This document shows, in pieces, positions 9,715-22,500 of a stretch of DNA of 64,000 nucleotides. Below the pieces are notes generated by a model. The model saw nothing but the letters and a program-made list of their open reading frames with translations, had not been told where the DNA came from and ran no database searches. Both the position numbers and the translations under genes were made by a program. Within the stretch, counting starts at the first letter, position 1, and each line of letters starts with the position of its first letter. Where the stretch lies: contig WBVU01000022.1 in assembly GCA_009192285.1 (NCBI GenBank), positions 372,001 to 436,000 on the forward strand, given 5' to 3'. This DNA is from Morchella semilibera (taxonomy: Eukaryota > Ascomycota > Pezizomycetes > Pezizales > Morchellaceae).

Positions 9715-12181
9715 TGTGTGTGTTTGGTCTCGATGTTTCTATAGAGGGTTGATCGTGTGTTGAGTGTTTGATATCTTGTTAATGAGTCTAATGAAGTGTA
9801 TAAAACCGTTTTTCTGTGGTCGAGGTCATCGGCAGACTCATGCGTCGTCACTCGCTTTGTGCAAGTGTAATTTGATCTTTCGCTTGATTGATACTTTATA
9901 CATGCATGCAGCATTTGATCTTTCGCTTTTAAGAGGGCAGCTGTCACCCGGGAAAGAAGGCCAAAACCGATCAATCCATGTACGCGCCCACGCAAGACAC
10001 CCAGCTAGACCCTGCGTGATCCACCACCCACACCGGGACCGCTAGGGAACAACACGAACCGCCATCACGGCCCATCACTCGGCGCCAGAACCAGAGCCAG
10101 ACTATCGGCGCGGGTGCGCTGTTGAAAGGAGACGGAGGTGGGATGCCGAATTGACCTACCAATATCCAGGTAGTTGGGGTTATCTTTTGGCACCGTGGCG
10201 GCAGCGGTGGAGTTCCGATAGCTGGTTGATTCTTTTGCGACGCGCAGGGGGTGGGGCGTGTGGGTGGTGTAGACTGTACTAGAAGTTGTCACGAAGTGAA
10301 CTGCGGCCCTGTCTCGCTGGCTGGCTGGCTACATCTACATCTACATCTACATCTATGTATGTACATGTACTACATGTACGCCAAAAAAGGCCCAACACAC
10401 CCCCCCCCCAAAAAAAAAAAAAAAAAAAAAAAAAAAGAAATGCACAGACCGAGTGACGCGCTGTGATGCACCCCCGGCCCGGCCGTGTCGCCTCTGTACT
10501 ATACTAAACTGTGCTGCTGCGCAGGGCGGTAGACTGGGCGTAAGTAGTGGAGGAGGTAGTGGGAGGTAGTGGCGGGTTGTTAGTACTGACAGGCAGGCGG
10601 GTGGGTGTCTTTGGCGTTGTGGGTGTAGGTGGTGTATGTATACAGGATCGAGGTCATAGATGTAAGTGTGTGCACTAGGCATAATGCGACTGGGGATAAT
10701 GGAGTGGAGTGGAGTATAGAGCCGAGTGACGCGCCGTGACCCGCCGTCAATACATGTAGTTATAAGGAACCACTGCGAATAACCCCCCAGCATTCCTTAC
10801 CACACGCACATAGTTAGTTATGCACGGGTGCGGACACTACACTACACCTCCACAGACGTCCATCTGTGGCGGCGGTGAGACACTACACCAATATGTATCC
10901 AAAACCCTCGATCCCCTCCCACAAAGCCCTGCAACGCACAACGTTCAATCTAGAACAGGCAAGGCACAATGACATATCCACCCCCCTCCCCGCGTAACGT
11001 AACGTAACGTGCGGCGGCGGCGACGGCGTGCGGCGGAGGGAGGGAGATCAAAGAAGCAACCCCCCCCCCCCCACCAGGACCCCCGGCCCCGCCAAAAAAA
11101 AAAAAAAAAAAAAAAAAAAAAAGCGCACACACACACACAAAAAAAAAAGAAAATAAGGGCCGGATCGCCATGTGATGTGATGTGTTTCCCCCCGGGTGTA
11201 TGTAGGGGATCCGGAGGAAGTCTACATAGCTAGCTACACTACATGTACACAAGTATTATGTACATACATGGGAGAGAAAGGCAAAAACAAAAGAAAAAAA
11301 AAAGTGATCAATTATAGTGGTGGAATGGCGGAATGGTGGGAGATACACGGATACCTAATCTACACGTCTAGAACGCAAGTACAGCCCGGATTGGAACGAG
11401 ATGACTGATGGTTTAGATACATACATGTATTAATTGCAATGCAAGTACCAAGTGGCAGATGCAAGTACCAAGTGGCAGAGTAGAGTAGAGTACCTACACT
11501 TCACTCAGTGTCCTGTGTAGTGGCGGTAGATCGCCCCTCCCTCCCTCCCCTTCCCCTCCCCCCCCACCACCGCCATTCTTTCCGCAACAAGGATCTCTTG
11601 AATTCTCCCCTGTAGATCCATCTCGCTCTCTCTCGGCAGCCCTTACCTTTCGGGAAGCCCAAATATAGCACACACACACAACGGTGGGATTAGGTTTTTC
11701 TCTCTCTCTTTCTTTTTCTTTTCCCGTTGCGATAAGCGGGGAGACACTGAAACAGTGGGGGGACAGTGGGTGGTGGATTACCCTTCATGACGTACATACA
11801 TCCCATTCAACCAACCAATGTCAGAAAAAGCCCTGACTGACTGAACTCCACCACCACAGATAGGACCCTCCTTCCAGTTAGATATACAGAACAACCCCCC
11901 TCCCCCCATACACACATACACCCGTGGAGAACCACCGATACCCGGACCGGCCACTCGTTGCAGATAGGTATCTATCGCCGCCCACGACGATATATTTGCT
12001 TTCTCCAACCTGGTCCTAAACGACATCCAAGATATCTCCAGAGTAGCTCTCCGGTTTCCGGTCGATCACAGCACAGCACAGCACAGCACAGCACCACCAG
12101 CATACGGTATCCTCCGCTTTCTTTCCTTCTTTCGCCCCACATCAGAAAAAAAAAAAAAAAAGGGAAAAAGGAAAAAAAAAA
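9715..12181. other. Intergenic, homopolymer-rich region upstream of the asparaginase gene
   Basis: No gene recognised. The stretch is unusually rich in simple sequence: an ACATCT hexamer array at about 10330-10353, C and A runs at 10398-10436, an A run of about 30 at 11094-11122, C runs at 11060 and 11556, and a CACAG array at about 12066-12093. Five TACATGTA octamers lie here (10362, 10371, 10751, 11240, 11422). GATA-type motifs cluster between 11730 and 11977 and are listed separately. Confidence 0.6.
11730..11977. promoter_or_regulatory. Cluster of GATA-factor-like (HGATAR) motifs upstream of the asparaginase gene
   Basis: HGATAR motifs occur as CGATAA at 11730, AGATAG at 11858 and AGATAG at 11962, followed by CTATCG (CGATAG on the other strand) about 10 bp further on. 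The last two sit in opposite orientation in GATAGGTATCTATCG. They lie 205-450 bp before the predicted start codon. AreA/NIT2-type activators bind HGATAR in nitrogen-catabolic promoters, and NmrA, encoded 6 kb downstream, restrains AreA. The sites are visible; their use is inferred. Confidence 0.4.
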
Positions 12182-14952
12182 ATGCACCCCTTCTCCTCCA
12201 TGACCACACGGTCAAACACTCCCGCCCCGGGCTCGCCGATCGAGGCCCGGAACCTCTACCCGCCAAGCGTCCTGGACGACGCCGAGGAGGTCAAGATGGC
12301 CGAGAGTCGGGTGCTGCTCATCATGACCGGTATGTATTCTTAGGAAGACGAGGGAGGAAGAGGAGAAGTGTGGAGTTCAATCGCTGATCCGGGCCGGGAG
12401 TGGTTTGGTGCGGCCGCACGTAGGAGGGACAATATGCATGGTTCGGGGCCCGAATGGATATGTTCCCGTAAGATTACTCCCGCCAGAATCTTTTGTAGTT
12501 GGTTGGTTGGTTGAGATTGACTTGACGGTACGGTACGACAGGCCAAGGGGTTCCTAGAGTCCTGTCTGAAGCCACGCCCATCGTTCAATGACGGCTCGCC
12601 GGTCAAACAGGTACCGGTCGCCGTCGCCGATGGCGTCATCGATATGGTTGACACTTTACGTTCGTTTCCCACGCCCCAGACACAGAGCGCCCACTGACGC
12701 ACAAACAGGCACACCGCCGTCAAAGCATTCGCGCAGGGTGCGCTTCGCCGCGCTCGAGTTTGACCCGCTGCTCGACAGCTCCAGCATCAATGCAAAGGGA
12801 TGGGGCGAGATTGCGAGGGCCATACAGCGCAATTATACACTCTTTGACTCGTTCGTTATCTTGCACGGCACCGACAGTCTGGCGTATACCAGCTCGGCAT
12901 TGAGCTTCATGATCAACAATCTGGGAAAGTCGGTCATCTTCACGTGAGTGTATTATTGTTGTTATGCCTCTCAAATATTCCGTCCTCCCAAGTTCCGTTC
13001 ACCGGGGATGGGATGAGATCCCTTTCGCCTCCAGGTGCTAACATGTGGCAAAAAATAGAGGTTCGCAAGCTCCCATGTCGGAGCTCCAGAATGATGCTAC
13101 GGATAACCTTCTCGGGAGTCTCATCATTGCGGGCCACTACATGATTCCGGAGGTTTGCCTGTTCTTCAATCACAAACTGTTTCGCGGGAACCGGTATGAT
13201 TTTCAGATCTTTTCTATCTAACCTGGTGAAAAACGCTCATCCTTTTTTTTTTTCAGAGCGACCAAAACCAACGCGCATGACTTCCATGCCTTCACATCGC
13301 CAAACTTTCCACCACTCGCTCGGGTGGGCATCTCGGCGAACATCAACTGGCCGCTGATCGAGCGGCCTTCCACCCTGCAACCCTTCTCGATCCAGACAAG
13401 CCTATCCACAGCTCATGTAGCATGTCTCCGGGTATTCCCAGGGATATTGCCGGAGATGGTACGGGGTGTTTTAGCACTGAAGAACCTGCGCGGCCTAGTT
13501 CTGGAGACCTTTGGCGCTGGAAATGCGCCAGAGGATGGGGAACTGATTGGCGTGTTGGAGGAAGGCGCCCGGAACGGGGTGGTTATTGTTAATGTCACCC
13601 AGTGTCAAGTGGGGACTGTAAGCCCTTTGTATGCATCTGCAACGAGTCTTGCCCGAGCTGGTGTTGTTTTTGGCTTGGATATGACTAGCGAAGGTACTTG
13701 CTTCAACCTCGATTTTTGTTTATCACTGACCCCTCCATCTTATCGGTTATCTTTTTTGCTTTTTCCTCTTCGCTTGATACCCTGTTTCCTAGAAATGCTT
13801 AATTGGACGTCATCTGGGTTTGGGCCGTTGTACAGCTTCCGGAGTGGGAGCATCGATCTGCAATGACAAGAAACTGACAGTCTTGGTGGTGGTTTCAGCG
13901 GCCCTCACAAAGTTGTCTTGCCTCCTCGCCGACACCAATCTCTCAGTGGAGGATATCCGTAAACAAATGTCTCGCTCTATCCGTGGGGAACTGACAGAAC
14001 AGTCAGAGACCCATTTTGCCCATCCCAACTCATTCCTGCCTCCAAAGGTCTCGTCCTTAACAGCGCTTGGATATGCGGTTGCCAATGGGAGTCATGAGGA
14101 GATCACAGCAATCATCAAAGAGACAAAGGAATTCCTGCTTAACGAATTCGATTACTCAGGGAATACGCCACTGGTGAGTGATATTTCGATTTTCTTGCTT
14201 CTTCTCGGGGGTGCCGTTCCCGGTGCTGCCTATGGGCCCAACAAAGGGATTGGTTACAAAGCAAGCTTCGTTTAGCACGGATCATTGCCGCTGATCCCGT
14301 GCACCATTTACCCCCCCAATTTCATCCTTCACGATGCATTACGTCATAAGTTCGGATTTCATCCCCCTTCCCGTTACATAATTTGTTGATGCGGTCAGCC
14401 AATTGGCTCCTGGCAGCCCCCACCCTTTTTGTAATCCTTTCCCAGCATAGGATATCCCTTCTACTCTTTACCTAGCCAGCCATTTTTTTTTAGGTGTCTA
14501 AACTCCATCATTCTTCCTTCCTTCCTTCCTTTTTTTTTTTTTGCTCAGCCCAGCGGCGAATGTTTGCTTCTTTTATTTCATTTTTCCTTAAACGAAGGCA
14601 CTGGCTGACGACTACAAAATGAGTGAATAGCACCTAGCGGCCACGTGCGCAAATATTGAAATCCTTAAGGACTTCCTCTCCCATGGGGCGTCAGTGCATT
14701 TGCGTAAACCGTGACGGAAGGACCCCTCTGTTCTTGGCCGCTGAGGCGGGGATAGAGAGGAACGTTGAGCTGCTAAAGAAGAGTGGTGCACATCTTCATG
14801 CAGATGAGGTGGATCTGGCCAATCTACTTCTGAAAAAGGCCAAGGAAGGATCTGATGGTAGTAATGGTGCCAATAATGGTAATGGCGGTGCCAATGGGAA
14901 CAAGAATATAGATGAAGCTAAGGTTAGGTGCTGGAGGGTTGCGGGGCTTTGA
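12182..14952 (+). CDS. L-asparaginase (bacterial type I-like) with C-terminal ankyrin repeats; apparent frameshift in the tail
   Basis: Predicted to hydrolyse asparagine to aspartate and ammonia in the cytosol. Exons: 12182-12329, 12424-12467, 12542-12659, 12709-12943, 13059-13193, 13257-13693, 13899-14173, 14631-14952; all phases agree. Family hallmarks are the first catalytic Thr in IMTGGTICM (Thr52, rebuilt across intron 1), the second motif HGTDSLAYT, and [53 protein letters not shown] and NVTQC. The catalytic domain (to about residue 400) looks intact. The tail holds ankyrin-type units ([20 protein letters not shown], then [15 protein letters not shown]). Between HGASVHLR and NRDGRT the frame shifts by one base near 14705-14708 (three A where two would keep frame). 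This is either an assembly error or a truncating change. Intron 3 has an unusual GTTCGT donor and exon 2 is only 44 bp. The start is the first ATG after an A run. Confidence 0.88.
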
Positions 14953-17900
14953 AAGGTTACCGGTACGGGCAACAGTGCGTACAAACCCAGACAGTTTTAT
15001 ATTTTTTCTTTTCTGCCCTTTTTTTTTTTTTTTTTTTTGGTTACTCGGGACAAGCCCTAGTTTTCTTCCTTTTTCTGCCTCTTCTCGCCCCCCGAACCAG
15101 TCAACTGCCGGTTGTCCTTTTGGGTCAAAAATAGTAAGCATACATATATGGGCGTATCTCACCCGCATAAGAGATGCTACTCTATTCCAGGGACACATGG
15201 CTCACCAAGACACCAGCTGATTGACGGGCGGGTGGACCAGGGGTTATTCCGTAGACCGTGGGGTAACTAGAGTACATATAGAGTAGTAGATGCATCTATC
15301 CGTGGTGAGCCGAGGATGAACGGAGGTCGCCATCAAGGTGCACAGGATGAAAAATGGTTTTTTTTTCAATTATTAGAAAAATAGGGCTAGAGGTGGTTAT
15401 ATAATATGCATATACGGATAGAGGTTTTGTGTGAATGTATTTTTTTGTAAATAAGACATATTATAGCACTTCGCTCAGCTCCACAGATGAAACATTGTTT
15501 CTGCCGGATAAGTCCTTTATTTGTTGTAATACCATATTGAGTAGAGCACCTACCTACGTAGGGTACTTTGTGTGTGCCCGATACATAGTGCAATATTTCT
15601 CTCTAGAGGTGTCCGCCCAGTATACCGGTAGACCGGTACTAAGCTCTGTAAATCTTCCGGATCTGTGCACTGGAAAAAGAACACTTGGCTTGCCTTCCAT
15701 ATTGGGGAATAATAATCGCCGTTCCGCACAGGGGAATGTTCTCGACCTTTTCCTCGGAGCTATCCATCGCCGAACGACGTGTCGGTGCTCAGAATAACTT
15801 GGATGAGTGCCGTAAATCTCAAAATCCAGCTCGCACTTCATCCCACGTTACGTACAAAAGGTACATTATCGGGAAAGGCTGGAATTCTAATTCCCCACAG
15901 CTCGTGGGATGATGAGATTTTCCTGCAGTAGGCCAGGTACCAGTCTACTTTCACACGGGGTCCAGGGGAAATAAACCGAACCTGGCGAATACTTGTGCAC
16001 AATACCCCGGCTGTTTGCCAATTGCAATGTCACGATGATATCTGCTCCAATTGCAATTGCTGATAGCCAACCAGACAAAGGGAAGTGGCTGCAGAACGTT
16101 GAGATTTGGCGGGTTACATAACAACCGCATGCGAGAGAACCCATGCTGCATAGCCTTGTGACCCGAGCCCGGGGGTAAAAAGTTTTTTTTTTTCCTCTTC
16201 CTTTCTTCGCTTTTATGTAGACTTATCGTGATGTCTCTCCACGAATTAGCGCACGGGCCTTGCAGCGAAGGATGTTACGATGCAGGGCAAGAAGAGGATT
16301 TGTACCTATGACCCATGGGACTCCTTACTATGGGAGTTCACCGGACACCGAGGGTAAGTGGAGAAGCGGCACCATGTGTTCCAATTCTTTCAGATTATTG
16401 CTCTATCGTGCCCATTTTGTACTCGAATCGTTTCTTTTGTAGTGATCTGCCAAGATCACCGACAGGGGCTCCTCCTTTCGCTTGCAATGGTCTCAAGGAG
16501 AACTAGCTGTCCCTATGTAGTTCGAAATCCTGGGTTCTCTGCGACCCAACGTCTGCTGACTTGAATTTTTTTTCTTCGTTCCTGTCCAGGCAAGCAAGCC
16601 CACAAGGTTGAACTGTCAAGGTTAGGTAGGTCGGCTGTTACGTAAATCTGCCACTGCCGCTCGACAGGTTTGCCTGGTTGCTGTAGAGAAAAAAAAAAAA
16701 AAAGAAAGGGGAAAAAGTAAGGAAAGCATCGTGTCTTTTGTCAACCCGCGAGGAAGACGATTTCCAATTTCCCTGCCTCCGAAAGACAGGTTTTTGACGA
16801 ATCGAGGGTGAAATGCTGAATTTGGGGCTCCGGACTGGACTTGACACTACTCTATTCCTCATTGAGGGTTTGTAATACGGCATTGCTTGACTCAGTTGCC
16901 TACACAATGGCAGACGGCAGGCTTTGTGGAGTAGCAAAAGTAGGGTAGAAGCATGAGCAGCATGAGCAGCAGCAACATGGGCATGGGGACAACTTTTTTT
17001 TTTCTTTCTTTTTTTTTCTTTCCATTGCTAGCCATTGTAGGGGGAGTGGTCGCGCCTTTCGAGATTGAGTTCACGTGTAGGAATAGGAGAGAAAGATACG
17101 ATGAACGGGAGAGGTACATGACGGAAGATGTAATGGAGAGTAACAGACTGGAAACCACATTCTTGATTGAGAACACGATTCTCGCACCTCTGTCCTCTTC
17201 ATTATTTTTTATCGTCGGTTCTTTCGTTGTCGTCGTCCCCTTGTTCATCCCTTGTCAGTAATCAGTGCCGTCCAGTGGCCATTCAATTGAGAAAGATCGA
17301 GTGGTGTAGAACAGGTGACCATAGCGTCATTCATCGTGGTAATTACTGCTGCAGCAGACGAGATTCATTATCTCTCCACCTCGCCTGGGAAGACCGAGTG
17401 GCTGACCTGGAGTTGTTGATTGATTCAAAGAGGCCGGACCATCCGCCTATCCATCCATCCATCCTCCCACCCCCAAGAGCTTCAAAACCCCCCACCACCA
17501 CTTCTACCTATCTGTCTGACACTATCTGCTCTATCTCTCTATCTTTCGACTTCCAATCTCACCTCCCATCCACCCTCCCCCGGTGTATGGTGATCCTTTC
17601 CTGAATTGCAAAAGAAATCACATATCCTGGCCATTAGCGGATAGTAGCACCCGTCCTATTGTTGTCGTTACGCATTAGACACGAACTTCTGGCGCAGCGT
17701 CTGAAAACTCTATTATATCGCCCTTTTCGTCCCTTGCTCTTGCTGTCCTTGAGGTCCTGATCTGCCCCTCAACCCCGCATTTTTTTTCCTTTTTCCTTCT
17801 CATCTACATACATATTTATCCCCTCACGGTTCCCCGGATTGCTATCTTAAAAGCCATACTTTATTAAGGAGATTCGATACGGAGTTCGGAAAGATAAATT

Positions 17901-18430
17901 AGGCAGACAGATAAAGAGAACAGCTAAGATAGAGGGAGCAGACACAAAGGACGAAGGATAAAGGGAAGAAAATCTGCTGTCTTCTGTCTTCTTCCCTACC
18001 ACTACATACCTCCACCACCATTACTACCAGTACCACTGTTACTGCGCCTCGCCGAGTTGTTTGATCCCCCTTCGTGAATCTCGCCATCCGTCGTCTATCC
18101 TCCCTTCGAATCCTCCGCGGTTATTCCTGGGTTCTGGGCCTGGCTTTGATAATTATCTGCCCATTATATCTTCTCCCCTGCCCTGTTGTCGTTGACGTCG
18201 TTGACATTGTGGTTGTTGAGCGTTTAACTACTTCCTGGCTGTCGCTACTATTACTGTTGTTGGTTGCCGATCTGTTTGCACCTGCATTTCCACACCAGCC
18301 CAATACTTGCTTTTCCCACCTTTCTTATCTTCACCTCGAAAAATCTTCAGAGCCCCATCCTTCTTTTCGCGATAACCAGCCACAATACCACAAAAAACCT
18401 TTTCCCACGTACACACAAACAGTCTATTGA
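14953..18430. other. Intergenic region between the asparaginase and nmrA-like genes
   Basis: No gene recognised over 3.5 kb. The stretch has many pyrimidine and A runs (15020-15040, 16183-16195, 16688-16704, 16996-17020) and a CATC microsatellite near 17450-17463. The part from about 17600 to 18430 is pyrimidine-rich and probably serves as promoter and 5' leader of the nmrA-like gene. Longer open frames here (for example on the + strand before 18430) are low-complexity and lack proper start codons. Confidence 0.55.
17892..17932 (+). promoter_or_regulatory. Three tandem GATA-factor-like motifs upstream of the nmrA-like gene
   Basis: AGATAA at 17892, AGATAA at 17909 and AGATAG at 17927 fall in 41 bp on the same strand, about 500 bp before the nmrA-like start codon. 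All fit HGATAR, the binding consensus of fungal nitrogen GATA factors. A further GGATAA lies near 17958 but has the wrong first base. By chance one would expect well under one such site in this length. Regulation of an NmrA gene by GATA factors would make a feedback loop; this is inference. Confidence 0.4.
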
Positions 18431-19587
18431 ATGCCCAGGAAAACTGCCCAAGCTGGTCCTCGCCCCTCCGCCGTCGTCATAGAACCTCACATGACGGACT
18501 CCGATCCACTCCCCCAAGTAGCTGCGAAACCTCAAAAGGTTATCGTTGTGCTCAATGCCACTGGCAGGCAAGCGTCTAGCGTAGTCCGAGTCGCATCAGC
18601 GGTCGGCTACAAGGTGCGCGCTCAGCTTCGATCACTCTCCAAGGATCTACAACTCTCGGCAGAGCTGTCTCAGCTTCCTAATGTTACTCTTATCGAGGGT
18701 TCTTTGGATGACCCCCAGTTTGTCTCTACATTATTTGTGGGCGCTCAATATGCCTTCGTAAATACAACTCCGTATGCATGGACAGATGAGGTAGCGACCG
18801 GAAAAGCATTAGCACTTGCGGCGCACAAGGCAGGAATCAGGCATTACATCTTCTCGTCTTTAACCGATCATTCAACACACGACGAACCACACGCACCGCT
18901 GCCATTGTGGGCAACAAAATTCACCGTGGAACAGTACATCCGCCAGCTTGGCATGCCATCGACCTTCGTATATGTCGGATGCTACCACAATAATTTCTCA
19001 TCGAGACCATACCCATTATGGCAATTGACACCGAAACCTGACGGAAGCTTTGTGTGGAAGGCGCCATTCCCACCAGATTATCCCATTCCCTTCATTGATA
19101 CGGAACATGATCTCGGAGCTGCAGTCATCCAAATTTTGAAGGATGGTGTCAAGAGGTGGGGGGGGCAACGGTAAATACTCTCTACGATCTTCAATCTTTT
19201 AATCAGGACTCTTTCTAACGTCTATGTAGAATCCCGCTAGCCTTTGAGGTCCTTACGCCCCTCCAGGTTTGCCATCGGTTCAGTAAAGGTCTCGGGCGAC
19301 CAGTAAACTACCAACCCCATCCGTTAGAAATCAGCATTCCTATCCCCATCGGTTACCGTGACCAGCTCGAAGGAGTTGTCAATGTCCTTTGCGAACAACG
19401 CGCCCCATACTTTAGGCCGGAAATGGAAGATATGGTTCCGTCAATATCAAGGCAGCTATGGCCAGGTTGGAGGGGGATGGAGGAATATGCCAGAGAGGTT
19501 TGGCCTATTGAAGAGAGGGCAAATGGTGCACCCTGGATTCAAAGTGGCATTGCCACTCCTATGAGTGAGGGCATGCCAGAGGACTAG
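18431..19587 (+). CDS. NmrA-like nitrogen metabolite repression regulator
   Basis: Two exons (18431-19170 and 19230-19587, 59-bp intron GTAAAT...TAG) encode 365 residues. After a variable N-terminus of about 35 residues comes the Rossmann-like start VIVVLNATGRQASSVVRVA, the NmrA variant of the dinucleotide-binding glycine motif. Further family blocks are FVNTTPYAWTDEVATGKALA, HYIFSSLTDHS, ATKFTVEQYIRQLGMPSTF and the C-terminal WPGWRGMEEYAREVWPIEE. The order and wording follow Aspergillus NmrA closely, more than a generic NmrA/HSCARG family member. NmrA lacks catalytic activity. It binds NAD(P) and the GATA activator AreA and blocks nitrogen-catabolic transcription when preferred nitrogen is present. 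The start used is the ATG that opens MPRKTAQAG; the second Met (MTDSDP) is an alternative. The gene lies 3.5 kb downstream of the asparaginase. Confidence 0.9.
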
Positions 19588-22500
19588 TTCCATGTGATAT
19601 GAAGATGTCGCATTCATGTCTGAAGGAACGGGGTTTCTTGAGATGAAATCACGGGGAAGCAAAAAAAAAAAAGTTCTGTTCTTGTTTATTTGCGATTTAC
19701 CTTGGGGGTGTATATCTATTTTTCACTTTGGTCCTTCTCCTCTCTTCATTGGTCGTTTCTGCTTTAGGTTGTGCTTTAGGCTTGTTCTTTTTTCTTTTTT
19801 CTTTTTCTTTTTTTATTGCCCAGGCTATACTTTGATTTATATTTGACCCGGTGCCGTGTTTTCCTGTATCTATAAGCTTATTTCTTAATGATTCGGGGAA
19901 TCAGAGGGAGAAAAAAGGAACTTAAAGGTCGATCTAGAATGATCACCTGCGACAATTGCTTCAACTATATTTGATTGAACGTCCAGCACAATTGTGTCAT
20001 GGTTGATATCTGGGCCACATGAAGAGAATAAATACATGTGCCAGCAAGTACAGGGGGGTTCTTTTTTGATCGTCTCCTAGTACACACGCACCAACCCCAA
20101 AACCGGTACTTGTGGGTATAGTGAATACCATCGTTGGTAAACTTCCATAAATCGGCCTACATATAGATGCGCCGAACGTGACGGAGGAAAATCTACCACA
20201 CCTGCTCCACCTACCTCCCCCGGATTTTCGTATTTGCTTTTTCCCCCCTTCTAGCTCCACATACATGATCAAATGTAGATTAGCCGAGTGCGGGGTAAAA
20301 GGTACGCCCTTCCTTTCACACCGCACCCCCCCTATATATGTATGTATATGTTGAGTTCCATCTGGGGGGCGAGTAAGCCAGGTGCATCTGCTGCGATCGA
20401 TCGGTCGGGTGGTGGTTTTGGGGTGTGTTCGTTATTTCTTGACGCCTAGGTAGGTCTACCCAGTGCATATGGCCTCCGATAAATGCTATCTTATTAACTT
20501 CGGGTTAGTTTTTGTTCGTGAGCTCGAGAGGTACAGTGGCCACTGTACCTACGGAGACAGTGAAATTGATTTGCCCACTCTACCTGTCATGTACCCCCCT
20601 TATAACCAACTAATATATGCACAATATTTTATATATTAATATTTACACGGCCCAGGTTGCATCAACTAATCCATAAGAGACACATTGAGACATATAGTAT
20701 ACATCGTGATCCCGCGGTATTTAGGAACTGCACCTCTTGGGCTTTCGGGGGGAGAACTTCATCTTCTCTCTCTGCTGATTCGCCCCAACCCAGAGCTAAA
20801 CGTTCGGAAGGAAACAAAACAAATTAAAAAAAAAACAGCTGCTACTATGCACATGGTTACAGTGCCATTGTTGGCCCACGGTTAGGTTACACGCCGCACT
20901 CCATTACGGCTCCCGACGTTTTCCGCATTGTGCAATAAAGGTACTACAGATCGATGAGCTCTGGGATGAACAGCCTTATTTAGCCTTGTTTAGCCCTTGT
21001 GTTTCCATCGTATGAATTTGTCGAAATGGTGACTTCCAGTTGGCTGGCTACCTACATCACCACAGATAGTAGCTATTTACAGCAGCTCGGGGCTGAAGAA
21101 GCCTTCTTCTTTGTTTCTGTATCAGCAGAAACGTACGAGTGAACAACATACATGAAATGATTGGACGTCTTCCTCTCCTTCTGGCCATGTGATTCAATGA
21201 TAGGTACTGGCTCCCGGTGATATGAACTTGCAGTGATATGGCTGGTCATAGAGCTTAGGGGGCAAATGGTGTGATGGCCCCCCTATTTCAATGGAGAAAC
21301 GCGACATATGTAGGTTGTTCATGCCAACAAGAAAGAAAAAAAGGAGGTCATATGCCCTGTTAACTAGGGGTTTCGGTAATTTATGTTATGCTGGATGGGC
21401 GGCACGGGTTAGACCTGATACTTACTTGTATGAAATCCTCTGCTTATCAGCAGTTATAACTACGTCAAGGGAACAGTCAGCCAAGCTTTCTAGGATCTGT
21501 CTCGGACCAGGTATCAGGAAAAGAGGTACTCTATGCTACCCAAACAACGGTCTAAACTTTCTATTGGCCCTTTTACTCCGGGCTGGATTGAGAGCTGTCC
21601 CACCTCCTATACGGCTTCGGTAACGGGAACCCACCCATGGCCTCCGTCAGGGGACATGTATTAAGAATATAAGGCTGAACACACACACTATCAACATCAA
21701 CACGTCACCAACATGAAGTCTCGGAGGAGCGGCGTGTTATGGTTTTAAAATGATGTGATCCGTATCTGGTGTAGATAACGACTTTTCAGATGTCAAATTG
21801 GAGATAAGATAAGACAAGGATTTTATTACATTACTGATCTAAGGCCGGATAAGGAGGCGCCTGCCTATCTTGATAACCACTCTAACCTGGAAAGTCAGCA
21901 GCCAATAATCTAATCAATTAACTACTATCTGAGACTCTGGGCCCGGGAATAGGAAATTGGCGTCACGAAGCACCAAATATCACTCGGTGTGATGATCATT
22001 TCCTATGGGATAAATCATTGGCCTTGTTCGTTCTAGTTAACAACTTTAGTAGATAGTAACCATGTACAGTTATCTAATAGATCCTTTGATCAGTTGGCCG
22101 AGATAAGATAGTAGATAGTAGATACATGTAGTTTCCTTAATTGGTGCAGAGCTACATGGGTACAAAAGCATAGCCATAAATAAGCCTATTGGTCAATCTA
22201 TCTAGTAAGTATGACAGGCTGGTAAATTGATCGCTCCATGGATCTATCTATATGAGGTTTATGAATGTTGAATGGTTCTTTGATATAAAGTGACTGCCTG
22301 GTCATGATTCCACGATGTCCTTTGGGTTTCTACAGTGGCCTCCCGGTCCCTGGATCCACGCCGGTCTGATAAGTAACGTCCTGGCCGCACGCCTCCCTAC
22401 AGTATTAATCACAATGCATTCCGAAATTATTAACACAATCAATACACGGCCAAAACTCGGAAATCTAAAAGAGAATTACAATTCAATGACACATATCTCC

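Noticed and set aside
9372-9995. 207-codon minus-strand frame over the 3' end of the sedolisin gene
   Set aside because: It is antisense to a conserved catalytic domain and has no motif of its own.
16953-17604. Open frames within pyrimidine runs
   Set aside because: Composition-driven (Phe/Ser/Leu from T/C runs) and without domains.
18074-18430. Open frame directly before the nmrA-like gene
   Set aside because: It has no ATG start, is low-complexity, and is better read as the 5' leader of nmrA.
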